Notes under the pieces: model-generated
What the model was told of the DNA's origin: nothing
Databases searched by the model: none
What the model saw: only the letters and a program-made list of their open reading frames with translations
In this document: positions 7,440-15,889 of the stretch, piece by piece
Numbering within the stretch: position 1 is the first letter of the stretch
Layout of the letters: each line of letters begins with the position of its first letter
Translations under genes and position numbers: made by a program
Assembly (NCBI RefSeq): GCF_000447205.1
Contig: NZ_AUWY01000135.1
Span: 1 to 56,860 of the forward strand
Length of the DNA stretch: 56,860 bases
Direction: 5' to 3'
Source: Sphingobium ummariense RL-3
GTDB lineage: Bacteria > Pseudomonadota > Alphaproteobacteria > Sphingomonadales > Sphingomonadaceae

Positions 7440-7558
7440 TTTTAGTGCTTCTTGTCGGTCGGGGATCAGCCCAGATGGCCACTTGCAGCACAATCATGGA
7501 CGATCTGGTTGCCCTGCGTTGTCACTCGGCAAGCGGTCGGTCGACTTGGCAGGCCCTT

Positions 7559-7576
7559 GGGAGTGAGCGCTCGCTC
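7559..7576. promoter_or_regulatory. TetR-type palindromic operator, copy 2
   Basis: GGGAGTGAGCGCTCGCTC, identical to copy 1 over its whole length. It lies about 120 bases upstream of the second TetR start. On the minus strand TTGACA (7610-7605) could be the -35 box, placing the operator at or just after the start of transcription. Confidence 0.75.
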
Positions 7577-7772
7577 TATTCTTTCTGGATCAGCTTCACG
7601 GCGGTGTCAAGCTCCGGCTGACCGTATCGCAAAATGAGATTATCCGCGATCTTCAGCTACCGCAGTGCGGCATTATCTTATAGTATTTTCAGTAATTTAT
7701 GCAGCCATGCGATGAACCGCGCAAAATCGGTTGCCGTACCGCGCACCTTGACCTATTTGCACCGCAGCATCT

Positions 7773-7791
7773 GGGAGTGAGCGCTCATTCC
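7773..7791. promoter_or_regulatory. TetR-type palindromic operator, copy 3, at the RND promoter
   Basis: GGGAGTGAGCGCTCATTCC, with the left half-site identical to the other copies and the right half-site GAATGAGC on the reverse strand. It begins 42 bases before the adaptor ATG. TTGACC at 7748-7753 is a candidate -35 box, so a bound repressor would block the promoter. Confidence 0.75.
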
Positions 7792-7814
7792 TAAATTTCG
7801 TCACGGGATTCTCT

Positions 7815-8993
7815 ATGTTGGTTTGCAGATCGGCCAAGGCTTTGATGCCATTCTTGCTTGTCCTGCTGGCCGGTTGCGGCGGCGAAGAGCAACCAAAGGC
7901 ACCGCCACCAGAAGTGGGCGTCGTCACGCTCAAGAGCGAACCGGCCACATTGACCAGCGAGTTGCCCGGCAGGATCGCAGCCGTCGAAACTGCCGAAGTT
8001 CGTCCCCAGATCAGCGGCGTCATTCGCCGGCGCCTTTTCGAGGAGGGCTCGCTCGTTCGCGCGGGTCAGATTCTCTACGAGATCGAAGATGCTCCCTATC
8101 GGGCCGCGCTGGGCAGCGCGCGGGGCGGCTTGGCCCGCGCCGAGGCGGCGATCGATGCCACTCGCCTGCAGGCCGAACGCTATCGGGAACTGGTCGGCAT
8201 CAACGCGGTGAGCCGTCAGGACGCCGACAATGCCGTGGCCTCCGCAAAGCAGGCACGCGCCGACGTCACAGCGCAACGCGCAGCCGTGCAGGCGGCCGAG
8301 GTCAATCTCGGCTTCACTCGGATCAGGGCACCGATTTCGGGCCGGATCGGGCGCTCGCTGTTCACACCCGGCGCGCTGGTGCAGGCAGGTCAGGCCGATC
8401 CGCTTGCGACGATCCAGCGCACCGGCACGGTCTATGTCGACGTCACGCAATCGGCCTCCGAAATCCTTAATCTACGCGAGGCCATGCGCGCGGGCGGACT
8501 GACGCGTGACAATGACAGCGCACGCGTCGAATTGCTCCTTCCCAATGGGAAGACCTATCCGATCGAGGGGCGTTTGCAATTTTCTGAAGTCACGGTCGAC
8601 CCCTCGACGGGAGCCGTCACGCTGCGGGCCACCTTCCCCAATCCGGACGGAGTGCTGCTGCCCGGCATGTATGTCCGGGCGCGGCTGGTGGACGGCGTCC
8701 GCCAAGCAGCGATCCTCGCGCCCCAGCAGGGAATCGCGCGCGATCCGCGCGGCCGGGCCACTGCCCTCGTCGTCAACGCGGGCAACAAGGTCGAGCAGCG
8801 GTTCGTCAAGACCGACCGGGCAATCGGCGATCGCTGGGTCATCACGAGCGGCCTCAAGCCGGGCGACCGGCTGATCGTCGACGGCCTGCTGCAGGCCAGG
8901 CCGGGGGTCACCGTCACCCCCAAGGCGCCGCAGCCGCGTCGAACCGCGTTAGCTCGTCCGGGCGCCGCATCGAACGACAAGGCGGGGAACTGA
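7815..8993 (+). CDS. RND efflux periplasmic adaptor lipoprotein (AcrA/MexA type)
   Basis: A 392-residue membrane-fusion protein that links the inner-membrane pump to the outer-membrane channel. It has a signal peptide with lipobox LLAGC (Cys about residue 21), so it is lipid-anchored in the periplasm. The order is standard: beta-barrel strand (GRIAAVETAEVRPQISGVI), lipoyl half, alpha-hairpin (about residues 95-155), second lipoyl half (LGFTRIRAPISGRIG), and the membrane-proximal domain with GVLLPGMYVRARL. Length is normal. The pump gene follows four bases later. A TetR-type operator precedes it. Substrates cannot be inferred; AcrAB-like pumps export hydrophobic drugs, dyes and solvents. Confidence 0.95.
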   Translation: MLVCRSAKALMPFLLVLLAGCGGEEQPKAPPPEVGVVTLKSEPATLTSELPGRIAAVETAEVRPQISGVIRRRLFEEGSLVRAGQILYEIEDAPYRAALGSARGGLARAEAAIDATRLQAERYRELVGINAVSRQDADNAVASAKQARADVTAQRAAVQAAEVNLGFTRIRAPISGRIGRSLFTPGALVQAGQADPLATIQRTGTVYVDVTQSASEILNLREAMRAGGLTRDNDSARVELLLPNGKTYPIEGRLQFSEVTVDPSTGAVTLRATFPNPDGVLLPGMYVRARLVDGVRQAAILAPQQGIARDPRGRATALVVNAGNKVEQRFVKTDRAIGDRWVITSGLKPGDRLIVDGLLQARPGVTVTPKAPQPRRTALARPGAASNDKAGN

Positions 8994-8996
8994 GCT

Positions 8997-11900
8997 ATGT
9001 CCCGCTATTTCATCGACCGTCCCATCTTCGCATGGGTGATCGCCATCGTGATGATGCTAGCCGGCGTGCTCGCCATTCGCGCTCTGCCCATCGCCCAGTT
9101 CCCCGAGATCGCTCCGCCTGCGGTCGAGATTCAGACCCTGTATCCGGGTGCGGATGCCTCGACGCTCGAGAAGACCACGACCACGGTCATCGAGCAGCAG
9201 ATGAAGGGCATCGACAATCTGCGCTATTTTGCGTCGACCAGCGACTCGGCCGGCAATCTCTCGATCATTCTGACCTTCGAACAGGGCACGAATTCCGACA
9301 TCGCCCAGGTCCAGGTGCAGAACAAGCTTCAGCAGGCCATGCCGCTCCTGCCACAGGAAGTGCAGCAACAGGGCGTGCGGGTCCAGAAGTCGTCTGCTTC
9401 CTTCCTGATGATCGTCGGACTCTATTCACAGGACGGCAGCCATGACCAGGCAGACATCGCCGACTATGTCGCCTCCGAACTGCAGGATCCGATCAGCCGT
9501 ATCACCGGTGTTGGCGACACGCTCCTTCTGGGCGCGCAATATGCGATGCGGGTCTGGGTCGATCCGGTCAAGCTCGCCAACCTCAACCTCACCTTCAGCG
9601 ACATCAAGAGCGCGATCCTCAAGCAGAATGCGCAGATTTCGGCCGGTCAGATCGGCAATCTTCCGGCCAAGCCCGGACAGGCGCTCAACGTCACCGTTTC
9701 GGCGCAATCGCGGCTCGAGACGCCCGAGCAATTCCGCGATATCCTGCTCAGGACAAATCCGGACGGCTCGACCATCACTCTGAAGGACGTCGCCCGCGTC
9801 GAGATCGGAGCCGAGAACTACAGCTTCGACGCGCGCTTCAACGGCAAGCCGGCCTCGGGTCTTGGCATCCGCCTCGCGCCCGGCGCCAATGCGCTCAATA
9901 CGGTCGAGGCGGTCAAGGCAGAGGTCGCCGAACTGTCGAAGCAATTCCCCGCAGACCTCAAGATCGTCTATCCCTATGACACAACCCCGTTCGTCAGGCT
10001 GTCGATCGAGCAGGTCGTCCATACGCTGATCGAAGCCGTCGTCCTCGTCTTCTTCGTCATGTTCCTCTTCCTGCAGAACTGGCGGGCAACGCTCATCCCG
10101 ACCATCGCCGTGCCCGTGGTGCTGCTCGGCGTCTTTGCCGTCCTCCTGGCGGCGGGCTTCTCGATCAACACGCTCACGCTGTTCGGCATGGTGCTGGCGA
10201 TCGGCCTGCTCGTCGACGACGCAATCGTCGTCGTCGAGAATGTCGAACGGCTGATCCAGGAGGAAGGGCTGTCGCCCAGGGAAGCCGCGCGCAAATCGAT
10301 GGACGAGCTCAGTGGCGCGCTCATCGGCATCGGCGTCGTGTTGTCGGCCGTGTTCCTGCCGATGGCTTTCTTCGGCGGATCGACCGGCGTCATCTACCGC
10401 CAGTTTTCGATCACCATCGTGACCTCCATGGCGCTCTCGGTGCTGGTCGCACTGATCCTGACGCCGGCCCTGTGTGCGACGATCCTGAAGCCTTCCGCCA
10501 GCACCCATCATCATGAGCGCAAGGGCTTCTTCGGTTGGTTCAACCGCACCTTCGACCGCAATGTCGTGCGCTACGGCGAGGGCGTTGCGCGGGTGAACCG
10601 CAACTGGAAGCGGTCCATGCTCCTTTATGTGCTTATCGTTGTCGGCATGGGAGCGCTCTTCGCACGGCTGCCCAGCGGTTTCCTTCCCGATGAGGACCAG
10701 GGCATTCTCTTTGCCCAGGCCTCGCTTCCGACCGGAGCCACCATGGAGCAGACACTCGGCGCCATGAAGCAGATCGAAGATCATTTTCTCGTCGGCGAGA
10801 AGGCCAATGTCTCGACCGTCTTCGCGATCGGCGGCTACGGTTTCAGCGGCCAGGGCCAGAATGTCGGGCTCGCCTTCATTCGCCTGAAGGACTGGGAGGA
10901 GCGCCACGGCGCGGACAGCCGTGCCCAAGCCATCGCTGAACGCGCCAACAAGGCGTTTTCGACCATGCGCGCGGGACAGGCGCTCACCTTCGCCCCACCG
11001 GCCGTGATCGAGCTCGGCAATGCGACCGGCTTCGATCTGCAGCTTGTCGACGTCGGCCGCATCGGCCACGAGCGGCTTATCGCGGCACGCGACAAGCTGC
11101 TCGGACTGGCGGGCCAGGACAAAATGCTGACCCAGGTCCGCCCAAATGGCCTCGAAGATGTACCGCAGCTCAAGGTCAAGGTCGACCAGCCCCGTGCCGG
11201 CGCCCTGGGTCTCGATCAGGGGGAGATCAACGACACGCTTTCGACGGCCCTGGGCGGTTCCTATGTGAACGATTTCGTCGACCGAGGCCGCGTGAAGAAG
11301 GTGTTCGTCCAGTCCGATGCGGCGTTCCGTGGCAGCCTACAGGACATCGACCGGCTCTATGTACGCGGTGCCTCCGGCACGATGGCGCCCTTCTCCGCCT
11401 TCGCCGACAGCAGCTGGTCGTTTGGTCCGGCCCGTCTCGAACGCTATAATGGACGTTCTTCGGTCCAGATCCTCGGTGTGCCGGCACCCGGCTACAGTTC
11501 CGGCACCGCCATGGCGCGGATGGAGGAGCTGGGCGAGCAACTGCCCGAAGGGACAGCCTTGCAATGGAACGGCATCTCCTATGAGGAGCGGCTCTCCGGT
11601 GGCCAGGCCCCCGCGCTCTACGTGCTCTCGATCCTGATCGTCTTCCTGTCGCTCGCTGCGCTTTATGAAAGCTGGTCGGTGCCGATCGCCGTTATCCTGG
11701 TGATTCCACTTGGCGTGATCGGGGCGCTGCTGGCCGCGCTGCTGACTGGGCTCAACAATGACATCTATCTCCAGGTCGGGCTCATCACGACCGTGGGCGT
11801 CGCGGCCAAGAACGCGATCCTGATCGTCGAGTTCGCCGAAGAGAAGATGGGCGAGGGAATGGATGCGGGCAAGGCCGCGCTGGAGGCGGCGAAGCTGCGC

Positions 11901-12167
11901 CTCCGGCCGATCCTGATGACATCGTTCGCATTCATCTTCGGCGTGCTCCCGCTCGCCATCTCGGACGGCGCGGGTGCGGGCGGACAGCATGCGATCGGAC
12001 GGAGCGTGGTGGGAGGCATGCTGACTGCAACCGTGCTCGCGATCTTCTTCGTGCCGATGTTCTTCCTCGTCGTGAAGAAGCTCTTCCGTCAGGATGCGGC
12101 ACGCGCGCCGGCACCATCCGGCGGCGGAGATGCCCGCCCCTCCGACCTCGAGCCGCAGGAGGCCTGA
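8997..12167 (+). CDS. RND multidrug efflux pump (AcrB/MexB, HAE1 type)
   Basis: A 1056-residue inner-membrane proton antiporter. The start MSRYFIDRPIFAWVIAIVMMLAG is the HAE1 signature. Two large periplasmic loops alternate with 12 transmembrane segments. The proton-relay aspartates are visible in GLLVDDAIVVVENVERL (about residues 406-407). The second half repeats the fold, with GLITTVGVAAKNAILIVEFAEE (Lys of the relay). Length is as expected and the frame is intact. It is the middle gene of the adaptor-pump-channel operon. The C-terminal tail is rich in Pro and Gly, which is common. Confidence 0.96.
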   Translation: MSRYFIDRPIFAWVIAIVMMLAGVLAIRALPIAQFPEIAPPAVEIQTLYPGADASTLEKTTTTVIEQQMKGIDNLRYFASTSDSAGNLSIILTFEQGTNSDIAQVQVQNKLQQAMPLLPQEVQQQGVRVQKSSASFLMIVGLYSQDGSHDQADIADYVASELQDPISRITGVGDTLLLGAQYAMRVWVDPVKLANLNLTFSDIKSAILKQNAQISAGQIGNLPAKPGQALNVTVSAQSRLETPEQFRDILLRTNPDGSTITLKDVARVEIGAENYSFDARFNGKPASGLGIRLAPGANALNTVEAVKAEVAELSKQFPADLKIVYPYDTTPFVRLSIEQVVHTLIEAVVLVFFVMFLFLQNWRATLIPTIAVPVVLLGVFAVLLAAGFSINTLTLFGMVLAIGLLVDDAIVVVENVERLIQEEGLSPREAARKSMDELSGALIGIGVVLSAVFLPMAFFGGSTGVIYRQFSITIVTSMALSVLVALILTPALCATILKPSASTHHHERKGFFGWFNRTFDRNVVRYGEGVARVNRNWKRSMLLYVLIVVGMGALFARLPSGFLPDEDQGILFAQASLPTGATMEQTLGAMKQIEDHFLVGEKANVSTVFAIGGYGFSGQGQNVGLAFIRLKDWEERHGADSRAQAIAERANKAFSTMRAGQALTFAPPAVIELGNATGFDLQLVDVGRIGHERLIAARDKLLGLAGQDKMLTQVRPNGLEDVPQLKVKVDQPRAGALGLDQGEINDTLSTALGGSYVNDFVDRGRVKKVFVQSDAAFRGSLQDIDRLYVRGASGTMAPFSAFADSSWSFGPARLERYNGRSSVQILGVPAPGYSSGTAMARMEELGEQLPEGTALQWNGISYEERLSGGQAPALYVLSILIVFLSLAALYESWSVPIAVILVIPLGVIGALLAALLTGLNNDIYLQVGLITTVGVAAKNAILIVEFAEEKMGEGMDAGKAALEAAKLRLRPILMTSFAFIFGVLPLAISDGAGAGGQHAIGRSVVGGMLTATVLAIFFVPMFFLVVKKLFRQDAARAPAPSGGGDARPSDLEPQEA

Positions 12168-12168
12168 G

Positions 12169-13590
12169 ATGCGCGGACGTCGCTTTTTCGCCCTCGCTGC
12201 CGCGAGCTGTCTTTCGGCCTGCGACATGGCGCCCAAATATGTTCAGCCCGCTCTGCCTGTGCCGCCCTCCCTACCCGCCGCGGCCGGGACAGAAGCGCAA
12301 GGAGCACAAAATCCAGCCGACATGGCGTGGCGAGACTTCTTCACCAGCCCACGGCTGCAACGCCTGGTCCAGCTCGCTCTCGACAATAACCGCGACCTCC
12401 GGGTTGCGCTTGCCAATGTCGAGCAGGCCCGCGCGCTCTATCGGGTGCAGCGCGCCGACCTGCTCCCGACCCTCGGCGTGAATGCCAGTGCCACCTATCA
12501 GGATCTCCCGGGCGGCGTTCCTGCCACTGGAGGTGCGAGCGGGGGCGCCGCCGCCAGTGGTCGCTCCGACATCTACACGGCCAATGCCGGAGTCTCCGCC
12601 TGGGAAATCGATCTGTTCGGCCGCATCCGCAATCTCAACAAGGCCGCGCTCGAGCAATATTTTGCTTCGGTCGAGAACCGCAGCGCCGCGCAGACCGCGT
12701 TGGTCGCCGAGGTAGCGACGGCATGGCTGACCTTGGCCACCGACCAGGAGCGACTGCGTATCGCAGAAGGAATGGAAAAGGCTTTCGGACAGACCCTCGA
12801 TCTGACGAAGGCCCGCTTCGCCAAGGGCATCGCGTCGGAACTGGAAGTGCGCCAGGCCCAGACGAGCTTCGATCAGGCACGGTCGGACATTGCCGAAACC
12901 AGGACGCTCATCGCGCAGGATCGCAACGCACTCGACCTTCTCGCCGGCACGACAGTCCGCGAGGAGCTGCTTCCTGAAGGTCTGGGGGCCGTAGAAGCGA
13001 CGGTCGCGCAGCTTCCCGCCGATCTCCCATCGGAGGTGTTGCTCCGGCGGCCCGACATCGCCGCTGCCGAGCACCAGCTGCGCGCCGCCAATGCCGACAT
13101 CGGCGCGGCCCGTGCCGCCTTATTCCCGCGTCTGTCGCTGACCGCCGCATTCGGAACGATCAGTTCGGGCCTGTCGAACCTGTTCGGCAAGGGCAGTGAT
13201 TATTGGTCGGTCGCGCCCTCGGCCTCGCTTCCGATCTTCGATTTCGGGAGGAACGCCGGCAATCTGCGCTATGCCAAGGCAACCCGCGACGCCATGCTTG
13301 CCCAATATGAGCGTTCGATACAGCGCGGTTTTCGTGAGGTGGCCGATGCGCTCGCCAGGCGCGGAACGATCGATGCCCAGATGGAGGCGCAATCCTCCTT
13401 GCGAACGGCCGCCGCGGGCGCGTATCGGTTGTCTGAAGCACGTTTCCGCTCAGGTGTGGACCCCTTCCTAACGACGCTCGATTCTCAGCGCGCGCTCTAT
13501 GCGGCCGAGCAAAGCCTGCTTGCCACCCGCCTTGTTCGGGAAACCAATGCCGTGGAGCTCTATCGCGCCCTGGGCGGTGGGTTGAAATAG
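12169..13590 (+). CDS. Outer-membrane efflux channel lipoprotein (OprM/NodT type)
   Basis: A 473-residue TolC-like channel. ATG 12169 lies one base after the pump stop and gives a signal peptide with lipobox LSAC (Cys about residue 18). The mature protein starts DMAPKYVQP, the common OprM-family opening (x-P-x-Y-x-x-P). Two repeats of the outer-membrane efflux domain follow; the segments WRDFFTSPRLQRLVQLALDN and LLRRPDIAAAEHQLRAANAD are typical. The in-frame opening upstream to 12094 overlaps the pump gene and is rejected. Completes the tripartite system with its own channel. Confidence 0.95.
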   Translation: MRGRRFFALAAASCLSACDMAPKYVQPALPVPPSLPAAAGTEAQGAQNPADMAWRDFFTSPRLQRLVQLALDNNRDLRVALANVEQARALYRVQRADLLPTLGVNASATYQDLPGGVPATGGASGGAAASGRSDIYTANAGVSAWEIDLFGRIRNLNKAALEQYFASVENRSAAQTALVAEVATAWLTLATDQERLRIAEGMEKAFGQTLDLTKARFAKGIASELEVRQAQTSFDQARSDIAETRTLIAQDRNALDLLAGTTVREELLPEGLGAVEATVAQLPADLPSEVLLRRPDIAAAEHQLRAANADIGAARAALFPRLSLTAAFGTISSGLSNLFGKGSDYWSVAPSASLPIFDFGRNAGNLRYAKATRDAMLAQYERSIQRGFREVADALARRGTIDAQMEAQSSLRTAAAGAYRLSEARFRSGVDPFLTTLDSQRALYAAEQSLLATRLVRETNAVELYRALGGGLK

Positions 13591-13763
13591 CCGTGCCCGC
13601 CGCCGATGATCGTCGGAGGCGCCGCAGCGAGGCGTTCATTGAAGTGGCCGGAATTGCTTGCGGATCGCACGTTCGAACATGTCAGCCTGATCGCAGCTAA
13701 TGTCGAGGCAGCGGTTCGCCATCGTCAAAGGTAAGCACGCCGGATTCACGCCCCAATCTATAT

Positions 13764-14135
13764 ATGATAATGTCCTTTATCACACACTATCGGGAGCAGA
13801 TCTTGCGCGCCGTGCATGAGAATATCGAAGGCCCTTTTGCGATCGGAGAGGACTTGGCCGTCTATGGTCTGGTCACGGCCGGCGCAACGCTGCGCAGCGG
13901 CGTCAAGCTGATCCTGCACGGCACGATCGCCGGCGACCTCGTGATTGAACCGGGATCACGCGCGATCATCCACGGCACCGTCGCGGGGCGCATCCGCAAC
14001 GAGGGTGGCCGGGTGGAAGTTTTCGGCATGGTCGACGCCGTCGAGAATCTGTCGCCGGATGCCGCCTCGATCATCGACCCCGCCGCCCATGTCCGCCGTG
14101 GGCGAGCAACCGCAAACGGGAGCACCCGCGCATGA
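13764..14135 (+). CDS. Bactofilin-like beta-helical protein
   Basis: A 123-residue protein. The middle has short repeating turns of the kind LHGTIAGDLVIEPGSRAIIHG then TVAGRIRNEGGRVEVFG, with glycine and hydrophobic residues spaced as in bactofilins and related polymer-forming beta-helix proteins. The helical N-terminal segment (MSFITHYREQILRAVHEN) is extra. The gene overlaps the next one by four bases (ATGA) and so starts a four-gene operon ending in a tyrosine recombinase. The pairing of a cytoskeletal-like fold with a recombinase is unusual, and I do not know its role here. Confidence 0.6.
   Translation: MIMSFITHYREQILRAVHENIEGPFAIGEDLAVYGLVTAGATLRSGVKLILHGTIAGDLVIEPGSRAIIHGTVAGRIRNEGGRVEVFGMVDAVENLSPDAASIIDPAAHVRRGRATANGSTRA
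13765..13782. promoter_or_regulatory. Dyad overlapping the start of the bactofilin-like gene
   Basis: TGATAA-N6-TTATCA covers the first codons of the gene at 13764. It could be an operator for the RHH protein of the same operon. The 170 bases before it, after the efflux operon, hold no gene that I can support. Confidence 0.3.
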
Positions 14136-14497
14136 CCGGGACGGCCGCCGTGACACCCCCACAACGCCGCCCCGTCATCCGGGCCGTCAGCTTCGATGAA
14201 GTCGGCGAGGCGATCGGCCGCTTGCTCGCCATCGCCATGCCGTCTACGCGCGCGGCCGAAACCGGCGCGTCGGGCAAGGTCGCGGATTTTTTGCTGGCCT
14301 GGTGGAACGGCGACGAGTGCGGGCATTTCTCGATCCTGCACCTTTGCAACGTCGATGCCGTCATTGCCGAGGATATGCTGACGATCATGGCCTATCTGGC
14401 GCAGGAGTCGACGACCTACGCCGATGCCTGGGGCTACCGCGACGCGATGCACGACCTTTGGGTGCGCTATCGCGGCGACCCCGCCGAGTGCGTTTAA
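14132..14497 (+). CDS. Small conserved hypothetical protein (DUF7673-like)
   Basis: A 121-residue protein. FLLAWWNGDECGHFSILHLCNVDAVIAEDMLTIMAYL resembles the core of the DUF7673 family seen in plasmid and integrative elements, and WGYRDAMHDLWVRYRG matches the family's C-terminal region in style. No catalytic motif is visible. It overlaps the bactofilin-like gene by four bases and precedes the RHH gene by 37 bases, so it is part of the same operon. Family assignment is from memory of the pattern and should be treated as tentative. Confidence 0.65.
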   Translation: MTGTAAVTPPQRRPVIRAVSFDEVGEAIGRLLAIAMPSTRAAETGASGKVADFLLAWWNGDECGHFSILHLCNVDAVIAEDMLTIMAYLAQESTTYADAWGYRDAMHDLWVRYRGDPAECV

Positions 14498-14534
14498 ACG
14501 CCTCCGAAGATCCACCGCAAAAAGGGATGCCGGC

Positions 14535-14930
14535 ATGATCGAAAATGAGGACGAGGCTTTTGCCGACAACTACGCCGAGCGCGACCAGGCCAAGGCGCTG
14601 CGTGAGCAGGCGCGTGCGGGCGGGCTGCGTTTCGAGGCGTATCTACCCGGCGACATGGCCGATTGGCTGTTGGCGCAGGTCGAGCGGGGCCATTTCGTTG
14701 ATCCGTCCGAGGCGGTGTTCGCGATCGTCAAGAACTTCATCGACATGGAGCCGCACCGCGATTTGCGCGACGAGCTGCTGCGCCGGATATTGGACGAGTC
14801 GGTTGCGCGCGGGCTTGAGGACGTGAAGGCGGGCCGCGTTCGTCCCGCCGATGAGGTGTTTGACGAATTGCGCCGGGAGCTGGCGAAGCCCCGCCCCGAG
14901 CCGGCCCGCTGGCAGAAGATCGCACGATGA
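14535..14930 (+). CDS. RHH-type protein, ParD/CopG-like
   Basis: A 131-residue protein. The central part (RFEAYLPGDMADWLLAQVERGHFVDPSEAVFAIVKNFI) has the strand-helix-helix layout of a ribbon-helix-helix domain as in ParD antitoxins. A long charged C-terminal helix follows (RDLRDELLRRILDESVARGLEDV). No ParE-like toxin lies next to it; the next gene, overlapping by four bases, is a recombinase. It may therefore be a regulator or accessory DNA-binding protein of the recombination operon rather than an antitoxin. Confidence 0.65.
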   Translation: MIENEDEAFADNYAERDQAKALREQARAGGLRFEAYLPGDMADWLLAQVERGHFVDPSEAVFAIVKNFIDMEPHRDLRDELLRRILDESVARGLEDVKAGRVRPADEVFDELRRELAKPRPEPARWQKIAR

Positions 14931-15889
14931 ATCAGCTCGCCCCCCTGCCCTCGCCGGCGCTGGCGCTGCCGGCCTTGATCGCGGCGGCCGACGACGCCAC
15001 GCGGCTGCGCTTCCTGGAGTTCTTCGCCGTCACCATCCGCAATCCGCATACGCGCCGCGCCTATGCGCGCGCGGCCGGCGACTTCCTGGCTTGGGTAGCG
15101 GCGCGCGGCGTTGCCTCTCTCGCCGGCGTGCAACCGCTCCACGTCGCGGCCTGGGTCGAGGCGCTGGGGCGCGAGCTGGCCGCGCCCAGCGTCAAGCAGC
15201 AGCTCGCCGGCGTGCGCCACCTGTTCGACTGGCTGGTGACGGGCCATATCGTGCCGGTGAACCCTGCCGGATCGGTGCGCGGGCCGGCGCATAGCCAGCG
15301 GCGCGGCAAGACGCCGGTGCTGGCCCCCGACGAGGCGCGGCGGTTGCTCGACAGCATCGACGTGACCACCCACGCGGGCCTGCGCGACCGCGCCCTGATC
15401 GGGTTGATGGTCTATAGCTTCGCGCGGATCGGCGCGGCGCTGGCGATGCGGGTCGAGGACGTGTTCATGCAGAATAGGCGGCTATGGGTCCGCCTGCATG
15501 AGAAAGGCGGCAAGCGCCATGAAATGCCCTGCCACCACAATCTTGAGGATTATCTGACCGCCTATATCGACGGCTGCGGCTTGCGCGAGGATCGCAAGGG
15601 GCCGTTGTTCCGCACGATCGCGCGCGGCACTAAGCGACTAAGCGATACCCCCCTGCCCCAAGCCAATGCGTTCGCGATGGTGCGCCGGCGCGCGGACGCG
15701 GCCGAGATCGGCACGGCGATCGGCAATCACTCTTTCCGCGCGACCGGGATCACCACCTATCTGAAAAACGGCGGCACGTTGGAGACGGCCGCGACGATGG
15801 CGAACCACAGCTCTACCCGCACGACCCAGCTCTATGACCGCCGGCCCGATGACGTTACGCTGGACGAGGTGGAGCGGGTGTTGATTTAG
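14927..15889 (+). CDS. Tyrosine recombinase / integrase
   Basis: A 320-residue site-specific recombinase. The N-terminal SAM-like core-binding domain spans about residues 20-115 (NPHTRRAYARAAGDFLAW). The catalytic domain holds the expected set: Arg in SFARIGAALAM, Lys in KGGKRHEMP, His-x-x-Arg in HSFRATG, the second His/Asn region in MANHSSTRTTQ and the nucleophile Tyr in TQLYDRR. It overlaps the upstream RHH gene by four bases (ATGA). The IS1380 element begins directly after its TAG stop, and the stop lies in the duplicated TTAG target, so the protein is not altered by the insertion. Probably the integrase of a mobile module. Confidence 0.93.
   Translation: MNQLAPLPSPALALPALIAAADDATRLRFLEFFAVTIRNPHTRRAYARAAGDFLAWVAARGVASLAGVQPLHVAAWVEALGRELAAPSVKQQLAGVRHLFDWLVTGHIVPVNPAGSVRGPAHSQRRGKTPVLAPDEARRLLDSIDVTTHAGLRDRALIGLMVYSFARIGAALAMRVEDVFMQNRRLWVRLHEKGGKRHEMPCHHNLEDYLTAYIDGCGLREDRKGPLFRTIARGTKRLSDTPLPQANAFAMVRRRADAAEIGTAIGNHSFRATGITTYLKNGGTLETAATMANHSSTRTTQLYDRRPDDVTLDEVERVLI

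Noticed and set aside
9426..11069. A 547-residue minus-strand frame opposite the RND pump
   Set aside because: Antisense shadow of a well-conserved gene; low-complexity His/Asp/Glu-rich composition without a fold signature.
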